A stretch of 35,474 nucleotides of DNA from Actinomycetota bacterium (lineage in GTDB: Bacteria > Actinomycetota > Acidimicrobiia > Acidimicrobiales > CADCSY01): positions 1 through 35,474 of the forward strand of contig JAHWKL010000013.1 of the NCBI GenBank assembly GCA_019347915.1, read 5' to 3'. Below, one piece after another: positions 26,391 to 34,393 of the stretch. Position 1 is the first letter of the stretch. Each line of letters opens with the position of its first letter. The translations under genes were made by a program, and so were the position numbers. A model generated the notes under the pieces. The model was not told the DNA's origin. It did no database searches and saw nothing but the letters and a program-made list of their open reading frames with translations.

Positions 26391-26909
26391 GGGGTCGGGC
26401 AGGCTCGCCGTCTCCGGGCGTCACACGTCATGCCGTTCGTCGGAGGCCGGCGGCCTTCGGCTCCACCCGCATGGCCGAGCTCACGGGCACCTCCGGGTCT
26501 GCTGACACCGGACTGTGTATCGCTGCTGACATGGCGCTGCGCACATCTACTGTCATTTCGACCGCGCCACGACAGCCCGAGGCAGGGCGGTGGTACAGGG
26601 ATGGCTGAGCGCGAGCACACTGAGGGACCCCGTTGAGTGGTCCAGGTGGACCACTATCCGGGGCCCCTGTCACGGACAGGCGGCAGCGTCGTCGAGCCGG
26701 ACGTCGAAGGTTCGTTCCCACTGGGCAGTTGACGCGAGGGCCGCTGGAGCAATATCGCTGGCGACGACGGCGGCGTCCACCGGTCCGCTTCTTCACCCAC
26801 ACCCGTCATGGACAATTGCGTTGGAGCCGACCGACCCCCGAGTCAGCGGGCGAACGCCAACACGCGAGAAGCGGGCCGCCTGCCGGAGAGTGGAACGGTC
26901 TCGAAGGGC
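26391..26909. other. Non-coding stretch, 519 bp
   Basis: No credible gene is seen. The only notable structures are a palindrome at 26637-26654, the self-complementary GGGGCCCC just after it, and CCTGTC-acg-GACAGG close by. It lies downstream of the minus-strand gene at 26910. Confidence 0.45.
26637..26654. promoter_or_regulatory. Perfect 8-bp palindrome, operator-like
   Basis: GTGGTCCA and TGGACCAC are exact inverted repeats separated by GG. The spacing is too tight for an RNA hairpin loop and fits a dimeric regulator site; TGGTC-GACCA half-sites recall FadR/GntR-type operators. No gene clearly starts next to it. Confidence 0.35.
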
Positions 26910-27506
26910 CTACCGGGGGCCACCGGGCGTTCCAGCAGGCGCCCCGCCCGGAGTGCCCCCAGACGGCCCCGACGGGGTGGGGGCAGGCGGGCCCGAGGGT
27001 GTTCCCGCCGGTGGCCCCGTAGGCACCTCTGGAGGCACGTTGCCGTTGCGGATGGCTTCCGCCTGCCGGCGGAGGGCTTCAGCTTGGCGGGCCTCGGCTT
27101 CCGCCCGGCGGGCCTCGGCCGCTGCCCGCTCCTCGCCCGCCCGATTCTGGTTGGCGGCTGCCTCGGCGGCCCGCTGCTCCGCTTCGATGCGCTTCTTCTC
27201 CGCCTCGGCCCGGAGTTCGGCGGCCCGGGCCTCGTGCTCGGCGGCCTTCTGCCTGGCCTCTTCGCTGCTCTCGGCGCTGGTGACGTCGTCTTCGAGATGG
27301 GTGGCGGTGTCGGCGATCTTCTCGTCGAGGTCGTCGTCGCTCAGCTCGAGAGGGGTGATCGCCTCCACGATCGTCTCCGCGGGGGGCACGCCGGCAACCG
27401 CGGCGGTACCGACGCTGCTGGCAGCGACGGCGGCGCCCAGGCCGACCTTGGCCACGGCGCTGGCGCCCGCCAGCTTCGACAGAACTCCCGACAAGATCCC
27501 GATCAT
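26910..27506 (-). CDS. Small coiled-coil protein with hydrophobic N-terminus and Pro/Gly tail (paralogue A)
   Basis: This 198-residue protein matches no family I recognise. Residues 1-42 are hydrophobic and Ala/Gly-rich (LAGASAVAKVGLGAAVAASS), able to insert in or associate with the membrane, without a clear signal-peptide cleavage site. Residues 45-80 are acidic. Residues 83-150 form an Ala/Glu/Arg coiled coil (AAEHEARAAELRAEAEKKRI). Residues 155-198 are a Pro/Gly/Thr tail (PTGPPAGTPSGPPAPTPSGP). GGAGGCAGGGCG precedes the ATG. The N-terminus (MIGILSGVLSKL, then AKVGLGAA) resembles that of the gene at 27759, and both leaders share ACGTGGAG followed by a C/G then CAG, so the two look like diverged tandem duplicates. 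Confidence 0.7.
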   Translation of the reverse strand: MIGILSGVLSKLAGASAVAKVGLGAAVAASSVGTAAVAGVPPAETIVEAITPLELSDDDLDEKIADTATHLEDDVTSAESSEEARQKAAEHEARAAELRAEAEKKRIEAEQRAAEAAANQNRAGEERAAAEARRAEAEARQAEALRRQAEAIRNGNVPPEVPTGPPAGTPSGPPAPTPSGPSGGTPGGAPAGTPGGPR

Positions 27507-27706
27507 CGCCCTGCCTCCACGTCGCCGTTGCCCGTTCTCCTTGTGGCCCAGCTGGAGACGTCGGCCTCACTCGGTCCGGTGAGGGACGGAGTCAAGCTGC
27601 CACCCAGCCGGGCCCGCTCACCGGGTTCTACGTGCTGAAAGACGCGGCGGATCATGACGCCGTCTCCAGCCACCTCGAGTCGCCGACCCGCAGCCGCCGA
27701 AGGCGC

Positions 27707-27735
27707 GGCCACGCCCCCCGGAGGTTCGCGTGGCC
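27707..27735 (-). terminator. Possible terminator between the paralogous genes
   Basis: Arms GGCCACGC (27707-27714) and GCGTGGCC (27728-27735) pair perfectly, with a partly self-complementary loop. It lies 24 bases beyond the stop of the gene at 27759 on the minus strand. No U-run is present, which is common in high-GC actinobacteria. Confidence 0.4.
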
Positions 27736-27758
27736 GGCGGTGGTGTCTCGGATCGGTC

Positions 27759-28322
27759 CTACCGGCGGGCGGAGCCGGGGTTGGTGCCGCGGCCGGGCGT
27801 GCCGGCGGGCGGCTGGGCGCCCACCTCGGGCCGGTAGCTCGTGCCGGGGTTGTTGCCGGCGGTGGGGCGCTCGGCCGGTGGGCGGATACCGGCGGTGGGG
27901 CGCTCGGCTGGCTGGTGGGTCTCACGAGCGGCGTTGCTGGTGTCCTGGCCGAACCGGCGACCGTCCTCCTGGGGAGCACCGCTGCGGGCGGCGTCGGACA
28001 CGCCGGTGCCGAAGTCGGCTGCGGCGGGCTTGTCGGGCACCTCGACCTCGGGCACCTCGACCTCGATCACCTCGGGGACCTCGGGGACCTCGGGGACCTC
28101 GATCACCTCGGTGGCCTCAGTGGCCTCGAGGCCGGCGGAGGTGCCGCCGGGGATGTCGATGCCCACCTGCTCGGCCACGGCCGCCACCCCCTCCTGGATG
28201 GTGGCGAGAAGCGCTCCGGTCGCCGCCGCCGCGGTACCGGACAGTGCGACCACGCCGGTGGCTGCGCCGATCTTGGCGACCAGGCCCAGCGAGGCCAATT
28301 TCGCCAGTGCGATCTCGATCAT
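27759..28322 (-). CDS. Small protein with hydrophobic N-terminus and VPEV repeat (paralogue B)
   Basis: The 187-residue protein opens with MIEIALAKLASLGLVAKIGA and a continuous hydrophobic Ala/Gly stretch to about residue 45, like its neighbour at 26910. It differs after that: residues 65-95 are acidic repeats built on IEVPEVPEV, followed by a hydrophilic tail with two near-identical units, PAERPTAG (about 139-146 and 149-156), ending in GTPGRGTNPGSARR. No catalytic motif is visible. GGAG lies about 12 bases before the ATG. The divergent gene at 28669 encodes a large secreted protein, so both may act at the envelope; this is inference. Confidence 0.68.
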   Translation of the reverse strand: MIEIALAKLASLGLVAKIGAATGVVALSGTAAAATGALLATIQEGVAAVAEQVGIDIPGGTSAGLEATEATEVIEVPEVPEVPEVIEVEVPEVEVPDKPAAADFGTGVSDAARSGAPQEDGRRFGQDTSNAARETHQPAERPTAGIRPPAERPTAGNNPGTSYRPEVGAQPPAGTPGRGTNPGSARR

Positions 28323-28668
28323 GGTTCTCTGGCTCCACGTTGGGTAGTCCGGCCGCCTGCGGCGCAGGCCCGGTCACGCTGCTTCGACTTGCTGGCGCGA
28401 CCAGCAGGCCCGCCTTCGTCTCCTCCGACGCCTGTGGACGTCCTCCGAGCTGATCTCTCGATCGACAAAGATCGGCGCCGGGCTGAAGGAGCAATCCCCT
28501 CGAAGACGCGGCGCGGGAAAATCTCCGCCGGCGTCGCCGACGTTGAAAGGACAACGGATCCAACCGCGACCGCGGTCCGGAGACGTCATGCAGCGGTGGC
28601 TCGATACGAGCGATGGCCGTGCACACCCGAGACCGGGCCCACGGCCCTCACCCACATGGAGGCGAACG
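28323..28668. promoter_or_regulatory. Divergent intergenic region, 346 bp
   Basis: This separates paralogue B (minus) from the Ig-like protein (plus). The stretch from about 28440 to 28560 is somewhat AT-richer and includes gggaaaatctcc and gttgaaagg. No promoter hexamers could be assigned with confidence. GGAGG lies seven to eight bases before the start at 28669. Confidence 0.4.
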
Positions 28669-31600
28669 ATGAACACCCGCAGACGACTGTCGGCGGCCCT
28701 TGCCGTCATGATGATCAGCACGGTGCTGGGCATCTCGCCTTCGACGGCCCAGACCGCCGGGGAACCGGCACTGGTCTCCACCACGCCGGCGGACGGCTCC
28801 AGCGTCCAAGCGGCGCCGACGGTGTCGGCCACCTACGACGTGGCCCTGCACCCGAGCTCGACGCTCCAGGTCTGGGACAGGACCGGCACCTCCATCAGCG
28901 GGGCCACGGCAGTGGACGCCGCCACCATCACGTTCACCCCCACCGCTGCCCTCACCGAGGCGGGGAGCCCCTACACCGCCAGCGCCACCGTGCGCGACGC
29001 CACCACCAACACGTTGGAGACGACGTCGACGTGGACCTTCTCCATCGACGTCATCGCACCGGCCGCCCCGGCCATCACCTCGGTGGAGGGCGACGACACC
29101 TCGCCCGCACTGGGCAACGATCCCACCCCCACCATCATGGTCTCCGGGGTGGTGGCGGGTGACTCCGTGGCCATCTCCGAGGGCGCCACCGTTCTGGCCT
29201 CCAAGGTCGTGCCCACCGGGGCCGACACCGTGACCTTCAACGCCGCCGAGACCGACGCCGAGCTCAGCGTCACCGTCGACGGCGATCACACCCTGGCAGC
29301 TACCGCCACCGATCCGGCGGGCAACACCTCGGCGGCCTCGGCCGGGTTCGTCTACACCCTCGACACCACCGCTCCTGCCGCCCCCGGCATCGCCTCCGTG
29401 CACGGCGACAGCCTGTCCCCGGCGGCGGGCAACGACACCACCCCGGCCATCGTGGTCTCCGGTGTGGTGGAGGGTGACACCGTGGTCATCGCCGAGGGCG
29501 CCACCGTCCTCGGCTCCAAGGTCGTGCCCGCCGGGGCCGACACCGTGACCTTCAACGCCGCCGAGACCGACGCCGAGGTCAACCTCATCGGCGACCGCGA
29601 CCACACCCTGACCGCCACCGCCACCGATCCGGCGGGCAACACCTCGGCGGCCTCGGCCGGCTTCGTCTACACCCTCGACACGTCAGCGCCAGCCGCTCCG
29701 AGCATCACCTCGGTGGAGGGTGATGCCACCTCACCCGCTGCCGGCAACGACGCCACCCCCACCATCGTGGTCTCCGGGGTGGCGGAGGGTGACACCGTGG
29801 CCATCGCCGAGGGCGCCACCGTCCTGGGCTCCAAGGTCGTGCCCGCCGGGGCCACCACGGTGACCTTCAACGCCGCCGAGGCCGACGCCGAGGTCAACCT
29901 CACCGTCGACGGCGACCACGTCGTCACCGCCAGCGCCACGGACCCGTTCGGCAACACCTCCGCCGCTTCGGCGTCGTTCATCTACTACCTCGACACCGGC
30001 ACGGTGGGGCCGACCCTGGTCTCCAACTCGCCTGACGGCTCCTCAGCGGTGAGGCCGCCGGCAACGGTGTCGGCCACCTACGACGAGCCCCTCGACCCGT
30101 CGACGTCGACGCTCACCGTCCTCAACCGCTTGGGGAACGCCGTCGCCGGCACCATCAGCTTCAGCGGCGACGCCAGGACGATCACCTTCACACCGTCGTC
30201 CTCTTTCACCGAGGCCGGCGGCCCCTACGCCGTGACGGCGGAGGTGCGGGACGTCAACGCCAACCTCACCACCACCTCGTGGTCCTTCACCGTCGACACC
30301 ACCGCACCGGCGGTCTCCACCATCATCTCCGTGAACGGGGACACCACCTCGCCCGCACTGGGCAACGACCCCACCCCGGCCATCGTGGTCTCGGGCGTGG
30401 TGGAGGGTGACACCGTCACCATCTCCGAGGGCGCCACCGTCCTGGCCTCCAAGGTCGTGCCCACCGGCGCCGACACCGTGACCTTCAACGCCGGGGAGGC
30501 CGATTCGGAGGTGAGCCTCACCGGCGAGGGGGACCACACGCTGAGCGCCACTGCCAGCGACCCGGCAGGCAACGTCTCGGCGACATCGCCCGGGTTCGTC
30601 TACACCCTCGACACCACCGCTCCGGGGATTGCCGCCATCGCCTCGGTGGAGGGCGACGCCAACTCACCGGCAGTCAGCAACGACGCCACCCCGACCATCG
30701 TGGTCTCCGGCGTGGCGGCCGGTGACACCGTCACCATCTCGGAAGGCACCACCGTCCTCGGCTCGAAGGTCGTGGCCGGCGGAGCCACCACGGTGACGTT
30801 CAACGCCGCCGAGGCCGATTCCGACCTGGTCGTCTCCCTGAGAGGGGACCACAGCCTGAGCGCCACCGCCACCGACCCGGCGAACAACACCTCGGCGCCG
30901 TCGGCGGGGTTCGTCTACACCCTGGTCTCGTTCGAGGGCACCTTCCACCCCCTGTCGCCGGCCCGCATCCTCGACACCCGTGAGGGCAACGGCGCCCCCA
31001 GGGGCAAGGTCACCGGCACCATCTCCCTGCAGGTCACCGGCCGGGGCGGCGTGCCCGCCAGCGGGGTCACCTCCGTGGTCATCAACGTCACCGTCACCGA
31101 ACCCACGCGGCCGAGCTTCCTGACGGCATGGCCCGCCGGACAGACCCGGCCCACCGCCTCCAACCTCAACTACACGGCCGGCCAGACCGTGCCCAACCTG
31201 GCGGTGGTCAAGGTGGGCACCGGTGGCAGGGTCAACCTGTTCAACTTCTCCGGCGGCGCCCACGTGGTGGCCGACGTGGTGGGCTGGTACTCCAACGACA
31301 CCGTCGCCACCTCAGGGGCCCGCTACGAGCCCCTGTCGCCGGCCCGCATCCTCGACACCCGTGAGGGCAACGGCGCCCCGAGGCGCATGGTCGGCCCCGG
31401 CGGCACCGTCTCCCTGCAGGTCACCGACCGGGGCGGCGTGCCCGCCAGCGGCGTGTCCGCGGTGGTCATGAACGTGACCGTCACCCAGCCCACGGCCTCG
31501 AGCGTGCTCACCGCGTGGCCCTCCGGTGAGACCCAGCCCAACGCCTCCAACCTCAACTACACGGCCGGCCAGACCGTGCCCAACCTGGTGGTGGTCAAGG

Positions 31601-32067
31601 TGGGTGCCGAAGGCAAGGTCAACCTGCGAAACCTGTCCGGCTACACCCACGTGGTGGCCGACGTGGTGGGCTGGTACTCCGACACCAGCGCCACCTCGGG
31701 AGCCCGCTACCAGGCCCTGTCGCCGGCCCGCATCCTCGACACCCGTGAGGGCAACGGCGCCCCCAAGGCCAAGGTGAGCGGCACCCTGTCCCTGCAGGTC
31801 ACCGGCCGGGGCGGCGTGCCCGCCAGCGGAGTGTCCGCCATCGTTATGAACGTCACCGTCACCGAACCCACGGCGTCGAGTGTGCTCACCGTCTGGCCCG
31901 CCGGCGAGCTCCAGCCCAACGCCTCCAACCTCAACTACACGGCCGGCCAGACCGTGCCCAACCTGGTGGCGGTCAAGGTGGGCACCGACGGCAAGGTCAA
32001 CCTGCGCAACTTCTTCGGCAGCACCCACGTGGTGGCCGACGTGGTGGGCTGGTACAACACCGAGTGA
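28669..32067 (+). CDS. Large secreted Ig-like protein with three VVGWY modules
   Basis: The 1132-residue protein begins with a signal peptide (MNTRRRLSAALAVMMISTVL, cleavage near STAQT). Residues 33-127 form a CopC/SbsA-type Ig-like domain (ALVSTTPADGSSVQAAPTVS to STWTFSID). Three Big-type Ig repeats of about 105 residues follow (APAAPAITSVEGDDTSPALG; TVTFNAAETDAE; TATDPAGNTSAASAGFVYTL). A second CopC-like domain (about 447-545) is followed by two more Ig repeats. Three 127-residue VVGWY modules end the protein ([15 protein letters not shown] to VVADVVGWY). There is no LPxTG or membrane anchor. An adhesin or matrix protein is likely by architecture; the modules shared with the S8 protease suggest a common surface ligand. 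The start at 28669 has ATGGAGG upstream and a strong terminator follows. Confidence 0.9.
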   Translation: MNTRRRLSAALAVMMISTVLGISPSTAQTAGEPALVSTTPADGSSVQAAPTVSATYDVALHPSSTLQVWDRTGTSISGATAVDAATITFTPTAALTEAGSPYTASATVRDATTNTLETTSTWTFSIDVIAPAAPAITSVEGDDTSPALGNDPTPTIMVSGVVAGDSVAISEGATVLASKVVPTGADTVTFNAAETDAELSVTVDGDHTLAATATDPAGNTSAASAGFVYTLDTTAPAAPGIASVHGDSLSPAAGNDTTPAIVVSGVVEGDTVVIAEGATVLGSKVVPAGADTVTFNAAETDAEVNLIGDRDHTLTATATDPAGNTSAASAGFVYTLDTSAPAAPSITSVEGDATSPAAGNDATPTIVVSGVAEGDTVAIAEGATVLGSKVVPAGATTVTFNAAEADAEVNLTVDGDHVVTASATDPFGNTSAASASFIYYLDTGTVGPTLVSNSPDGSSAVRPPATVSATYDEPLDPSTSTLTVLNRLGNAVAGTISFSGDARTITFTPSSSFTEAGGPYAVTAEVRDVNANLTTTSWSFTVDTTAPAVSTIISVNGDTTSPALGNDPTPAIVVSGVVEGDTVTISEGATVLASKVVPTGADTVTFNAGEADSEVSLTGEGDHTLSATASDPAGNVSATSPGFVYTLDTTAPGIAAIASVEGDANSPAVSNDATPTIVVSGVAAGDTVTISEGTTVLGSKVVAGGATTVTFNAAEADSDLVVSLRGDHSLSATATDPANNTSAPSAGFVYTLVSFEGTFHPLSPARILDTREGNGAPRGKVTGTISLQVTGRGGVPASGVTSVVINVTVTEPTRPSFLTAWPAGQTRPTASNLNYTAGQTVPNLAVVKVGTGGRVNLFNFSGGAHVVADVVGWYSNDTVATSGARYEPLSPARILDTREGNGAPRRMVGPGGTVSLQVTDRGGVPASGVSAVVMNVTVTQPTASSVLTAWPSGETQPNASNLNYTAGQTVPNLVVVKVGAEGKVNLRNLSGYTHVVADVVGWYSDTSATSGARYQALSPARILDTREGNGAPKAKVSGTLSLQVTGRGGVPASGVSAIVMNVTVTEPTASSVLTVWPAGELQPNASNLNYTAGQTVPNLVAVKVGTDGKVNLRNFFGSTHVVADVVGWYNTE
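29053..30924 (+). repeat. Five Ig-like (Big) repeat units of about 315 bp
   Basis: Units start near 29053, 29366 and 29681, then, after a CopC-like insert, near 30298 and 30610. The most conserved core encodes VTFNAAE-x-D and AT(D/A)PAGN. Nucleotide identity between units is high, in particular between 29366 and 29681. Confidence 0.8.
30940..32064 (+). repeat. Three tandem VVGWY modules of about 384 bp
   Basis: Copies begin near 30940, 31315 and 31699. Each runs from [12 protein letters not shown] to VVADVVGWY and is related to the two copies in the protease gene at 10416-11165. The high DNA identity among these copies, for example over the segment coding [13 protein letters not shown], points to recent duplication or gene conversion. 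Confidence 0.85.
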
Positions 32068-32073
32068 GCTGAG

Positions 32074-32109
32074 GCGTGGGCCCGGGCCTGAGGAGGCCCG
32101 GGCCCACGC
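32074..32109 (+). terminator. Strong intrinsic-type terminator after the Ig-like gene
   Basis: A perfect 16-bp stem, GCGTGGGCCCGGGCCT with AGGCCCGGGCCCACGC, closes a GAGG loop seven bases after the stop. The downstream sequence is gttcggtt, without a long T-run. It could serve in both directions, since a broken gene converges from the right. Confidence 0.85.
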
Positions 32110-32164
32110 CGTTCGGTTAGCGAGGCGAACCGCGTCTTGCCGCCGTAGTCGCTGATCGGTGCCT

Positions 32165-32547
32165 TCATTCGGCACGCCTGCTCAGGTGGCGGTGGACGGT
32201 GGGTGGGACACCGAGCTGCTGGGGGATCTCACACGGATCGACGCCTTGCTGGGCCAAGCGCCTCACCGCCAGCTCGGTCGCGCCCGGCACCCTCCGCTCC
32301 CGTCGGATCCGGCGGCGCCCCGCCTCGGTGTCCGGCCCCACAGGCCATGGGAGATGTCGTGCTCCAGGCGTACTCCAGGGACTGGCGACGCACCTGGCAA
32401 CCGCCACAGACCCGCCGCGCCTGGGTCCACACTCTCGCCGCGGCTGGCAAGGAAAGAGTCGTACTCGCTCCCCTACAGTTGACCCGGGCGTGCCACGGCG
32501 GACGGAGCGGCCCCAGTAAGGACGAGCGAGTCCACGTCGGTGCTCAT
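32165..32547 (-). pseudogene. WhiB-like (Wbl) regulator, broken
   Basis: Pieces in three frames reconstruct a Wbl protein: MSTDVDSLVLTGAAPSAVAR, an in-frame TAG at 32473-32475, then SEYDSFLASRGES, then (new frame) RRVCGGCQVRRQSLEYAW, then EHDISHGLWG, then PDTEAGRRRIRRERRVPGAT. The last parts give the family's G-[VIL]-W-G turn and basic DNA-binding tail. Wbl proteins hold a [4Fe-4S] cluster on four cysteines; only the C-x2-C pair is visible, and the fourth position reads QSLEYAW instead of CLEYA. A C-terminal extension, AVRRLAQQGVDPCEIPQQLG, looks helix-turn-helix-like. One stop, three frame changes and a missing ligand support true loss of function. Confidence 0.72.
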
Positions 32548-32611
32548 CTGGACGACCTCACCAGTGCGCGGCGCGCAACGCCCTGCCGTCGGCGGACGGG
32601 GAGCACCTGGG

Positions 32612-32767
32612 GGCGAGGCCGAGCAGGGCCCGGTAGCCCGGGAGCGAGCGCACCATCGGTTCGGGGATCGCTTCCAGCCCATGCGCTGCGCCCAGCAGGC
32701 CTCCAGCTGCCGCCAGGGCTAGCCCACCGGCTCTCAGGCCGGCGAGCTCTTCGAGGACCTCACCGGC
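32612..32767 (-). pseudogene. Possible ADP-ribosylglycohydrolase C-terminal remnant
   Basis: The minus-strand frame reads GEVLEELAGLRAGGLALAAA and GGLLGAAHGLEAIPEPMVRS, similar to the last helices of ADP-ribosylglycohydrolase-fold proteins (AGGLLGA-x-x-G-x-x-AIP). The metal-binding Asp motif that should precede it is absent and no start is visible. Identification is tentative. Confidence 0.3.
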
Positions 32768-33156
32768 CGGCCGCCAGCCCCTTCCTGGTCTAAGCCCTGT
32801 TAGTGCATGGATTGTTGGCCACTTTGGCGCCCTTGCCTCAGGAGACCCCGACACACCGCCCGAGGTCGGTCTAGGGGCGGCAGCCCAAGAGCGACGCCCG
32901 CATTCGCCGGTGCTGCGCAAGGGCGAAGCGTCAACCACTACCACCAGCTGGTTGTGGTCGCCGTCGTCCACGGCAGTCGATCAATCCGGAGCGAGGTGGC
33001 TCCGAGCCCGCCGTAGCCTCGATTTCCGCAGGCTCGCTATTACTCGTGGCCAGGGCCGCCCGCCTCGCTCCCTGAAGTACCCGATCGAGCGCCTCTTCCA
33101 CCAGGTCGTCGGCCACGCCCGGTTGGCTTGTTGGGTCCACCTCAATGGGCGGCCGA
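32768..33156. other. Stretch without recognisable genes, 389 bp
   Basis: The frames here are short or of biased composition. A weakly protein-like minus-strand segment, VADDLVEEALDRVLQG, near 33060-33110 might be another gene remnant. Confidence 0.35.
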
Positions 33157-33192
33157 CTCCGCGCCGGCGACAACCTCGCCGCCGGCGCGGAG
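33157..33192 (-). terminator. Terminator of the small glycine-rich protein gene
   Basis: CTCCGCGCCGGCG (33157-33169) pairs perfectly over 13 bp with CGCCGGCGCGGAG (33180-33192) around a 10-base loop, 25 bases beyond the stop at 33218 on the minus strand. No U-run follows. Confidence 0.7.
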
Positions 33193-33217
33193 GGCATGGT
33201 GCCAGGTGGAATGAGCC

Positions 33218-33529
33218 TTACAGGCCGATCCCACCCAAGCCGCCGAGGACACCGGTGACGAGCTCGAGGACCAAGCCGATCAGCCCGCCGAGGCCACCAA
33301 GTGCGCCCCCGAGGCCAGGCAGCGTGCCCGGATCCGGCAGTGGTGCCGGGCCAGGAAGCTCTCCCGGGTCCAGGATCGGCCCGGTGGCCGTGGTGCAGGC
33401 ACTGACCGTGGTGGTGCCCGCTCCGACGTTGTCGACACAGGCCGAGACGGTGGCAGGCTCGGCCGACGCCGTGCCTCCCACGATCGACATGGCCGCTGCG
33501 ACGAAGAGGGCGGCGCCGAACGTTCGCAT
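33218..33529 (-). CDS. Small secreted glycine-rich protein
   Basis: The 103-residue product has a strong signal peptide (MRTFGAALFVAAAMSIVGGT, cleavage after ASA). The mature protein has two cysteines about 15 residues apart (VSACVDNVGAGTTTVSACTT), likely a disulphide, then a proline-rich stretch (DPGELPGPAPLPDPGTLPG) and a hydrophobic Gly/Leu C-terminus (GGLGGLIGLVLELVTGVLGG). An AGGAGG ribosome binding site seven bases before the ATG marks the start clearly, and a 13-bp hairpin terminator follows, so it looks like a real, well-expressed monocistronic gene. The composition recalls small surface-active or wall proteins, but no chaplin or other named motif is present. Confidence 0.75.
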   Translation of the reverse strand: MRTFGAALFVAAAMSIVGGTASAEPATVSACVDNVGAGTTTVSACTTATGPILDPGELPGPAPLPDPGTLPGLGGALGGLGGLIGLVLELVTGVLGGLGGIGL

Positions 33530-33939
33530 TTGCAGTCCTCCTTGGCTCCTTGATGGGCGGGTTCGACGTGGGCATCCCCCCAGGTCACGGCCGCCGCTCC
33601 GACGGGAAACCGAACCGCGATGACTTCCGAGAGGCTGCCTATGGTCGCTCCTGGTACGACGCCCCATCCCCAACAGATGACGAACCGTGTCGCCGGCGCT
33701 CGCAGAAACCCATGGAGTAGGCCTCGAGCCTGTCGGCGCCCAAGCCTTAGCCCGCCAAGCCGACCGCCGCCGGGCTGGACTGCTCGCCGGCGCCGCCAAC
33801 CTCGGCCCGAGGTGGGCAACGGCGGGCATCGAAGCCAAAGAAGCTGAGAGCTCGGATCAGGGCGGAGTTCGGAGACGATGATGAGGCCACACGCAGGCGC
33901 TCCAGGCGTGCCACCGTGGGCGTTCACTGCGTGGCATCG
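33530..33939. other. Intergenic region, 410 bp
   Basis: No gene is seen. It holds the promoter of the small secreted protein gene and the end of the SipW-module transcript. No clear terminator was found next to 33940. Confidence 0.4.
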
Positions 33940-34383
33940 TCACAAGCATGGTCCCGGCGTGCTCGCCGTCACCGACACCTCAGGGGAGGTCCACGAGGTC
34001 ACGTACGCCCGCAGCGTCCAGGTGTAGGACGTGCCGGCGTCCAGGCCGGTCTCGGCGAGGGTGGTGGTGGTCCGGGGCGTGACCGTGGTGGTCGACTCCA
34101 GCGTCGAGCCGCGCCAGCGCTCCACGGTGTAGCCCTCGGCGAAGGTCGACGGCGTCTCGGTCCACGACAGGTCGGCCTCGGCGCCGAGTGCGATCAAGGA
34201 GCTGCAGCGGGTGGTGACACTCAGGTTCGAGGCCGGCTCCACGGTGGCCGAGGAGATGGTGTGCGCTGCCGAGCCGGCATCCGAGAAGCTGGCTCCGGCG
34301 GTCGGCGCCAGCACCGTGGCGGACACGGCGACGATGGCCACGGCGAGGGCGCCGAGGCGGCGGGCAGCGCGTGCCACGGTCAC
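33940..34383 (-). CDS. Fn3-domain protein with SipW-type leader
   Basis: The 147-residue protein starts at GTG 34383 (GTG 34377 is possible), ten bases after the signal-peptidase stop. The leader LGALAVAIVAVSATVLAPTA is followed by GASFSDAGSAAHTISSATV, which resembles the Y/F-F-(S/T)-D region after cleavage in SipW-dependent substrates such as TasA and camelysin. Residues 50-140 form a fibronectin type III-like fold (LSWTETPSTFAEGYTVERW; LDAGTSYTWTLRAY). Two cysteines (C60 and C146) could pair. Linkage to the signal peptidase gene supports its being that enzyme's substrate and a surface or fibre component. Confidence 0.78.
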   Translation of the reverse strand: MTVARAARRLGALAVAIVAVSATVLAPTAGASFSDAGSAAHTISSATVEPASNLSVTTRCSSLIALGAEADLSWTETPSTFAEGYTVERWRGSTLESTTTVTPRTTTTLAETGLDAGTSYTWTLRAYVTSWTSPEVSVTASTPGPCL

Positions 34384-34393
34384 GGTGTGCTGC

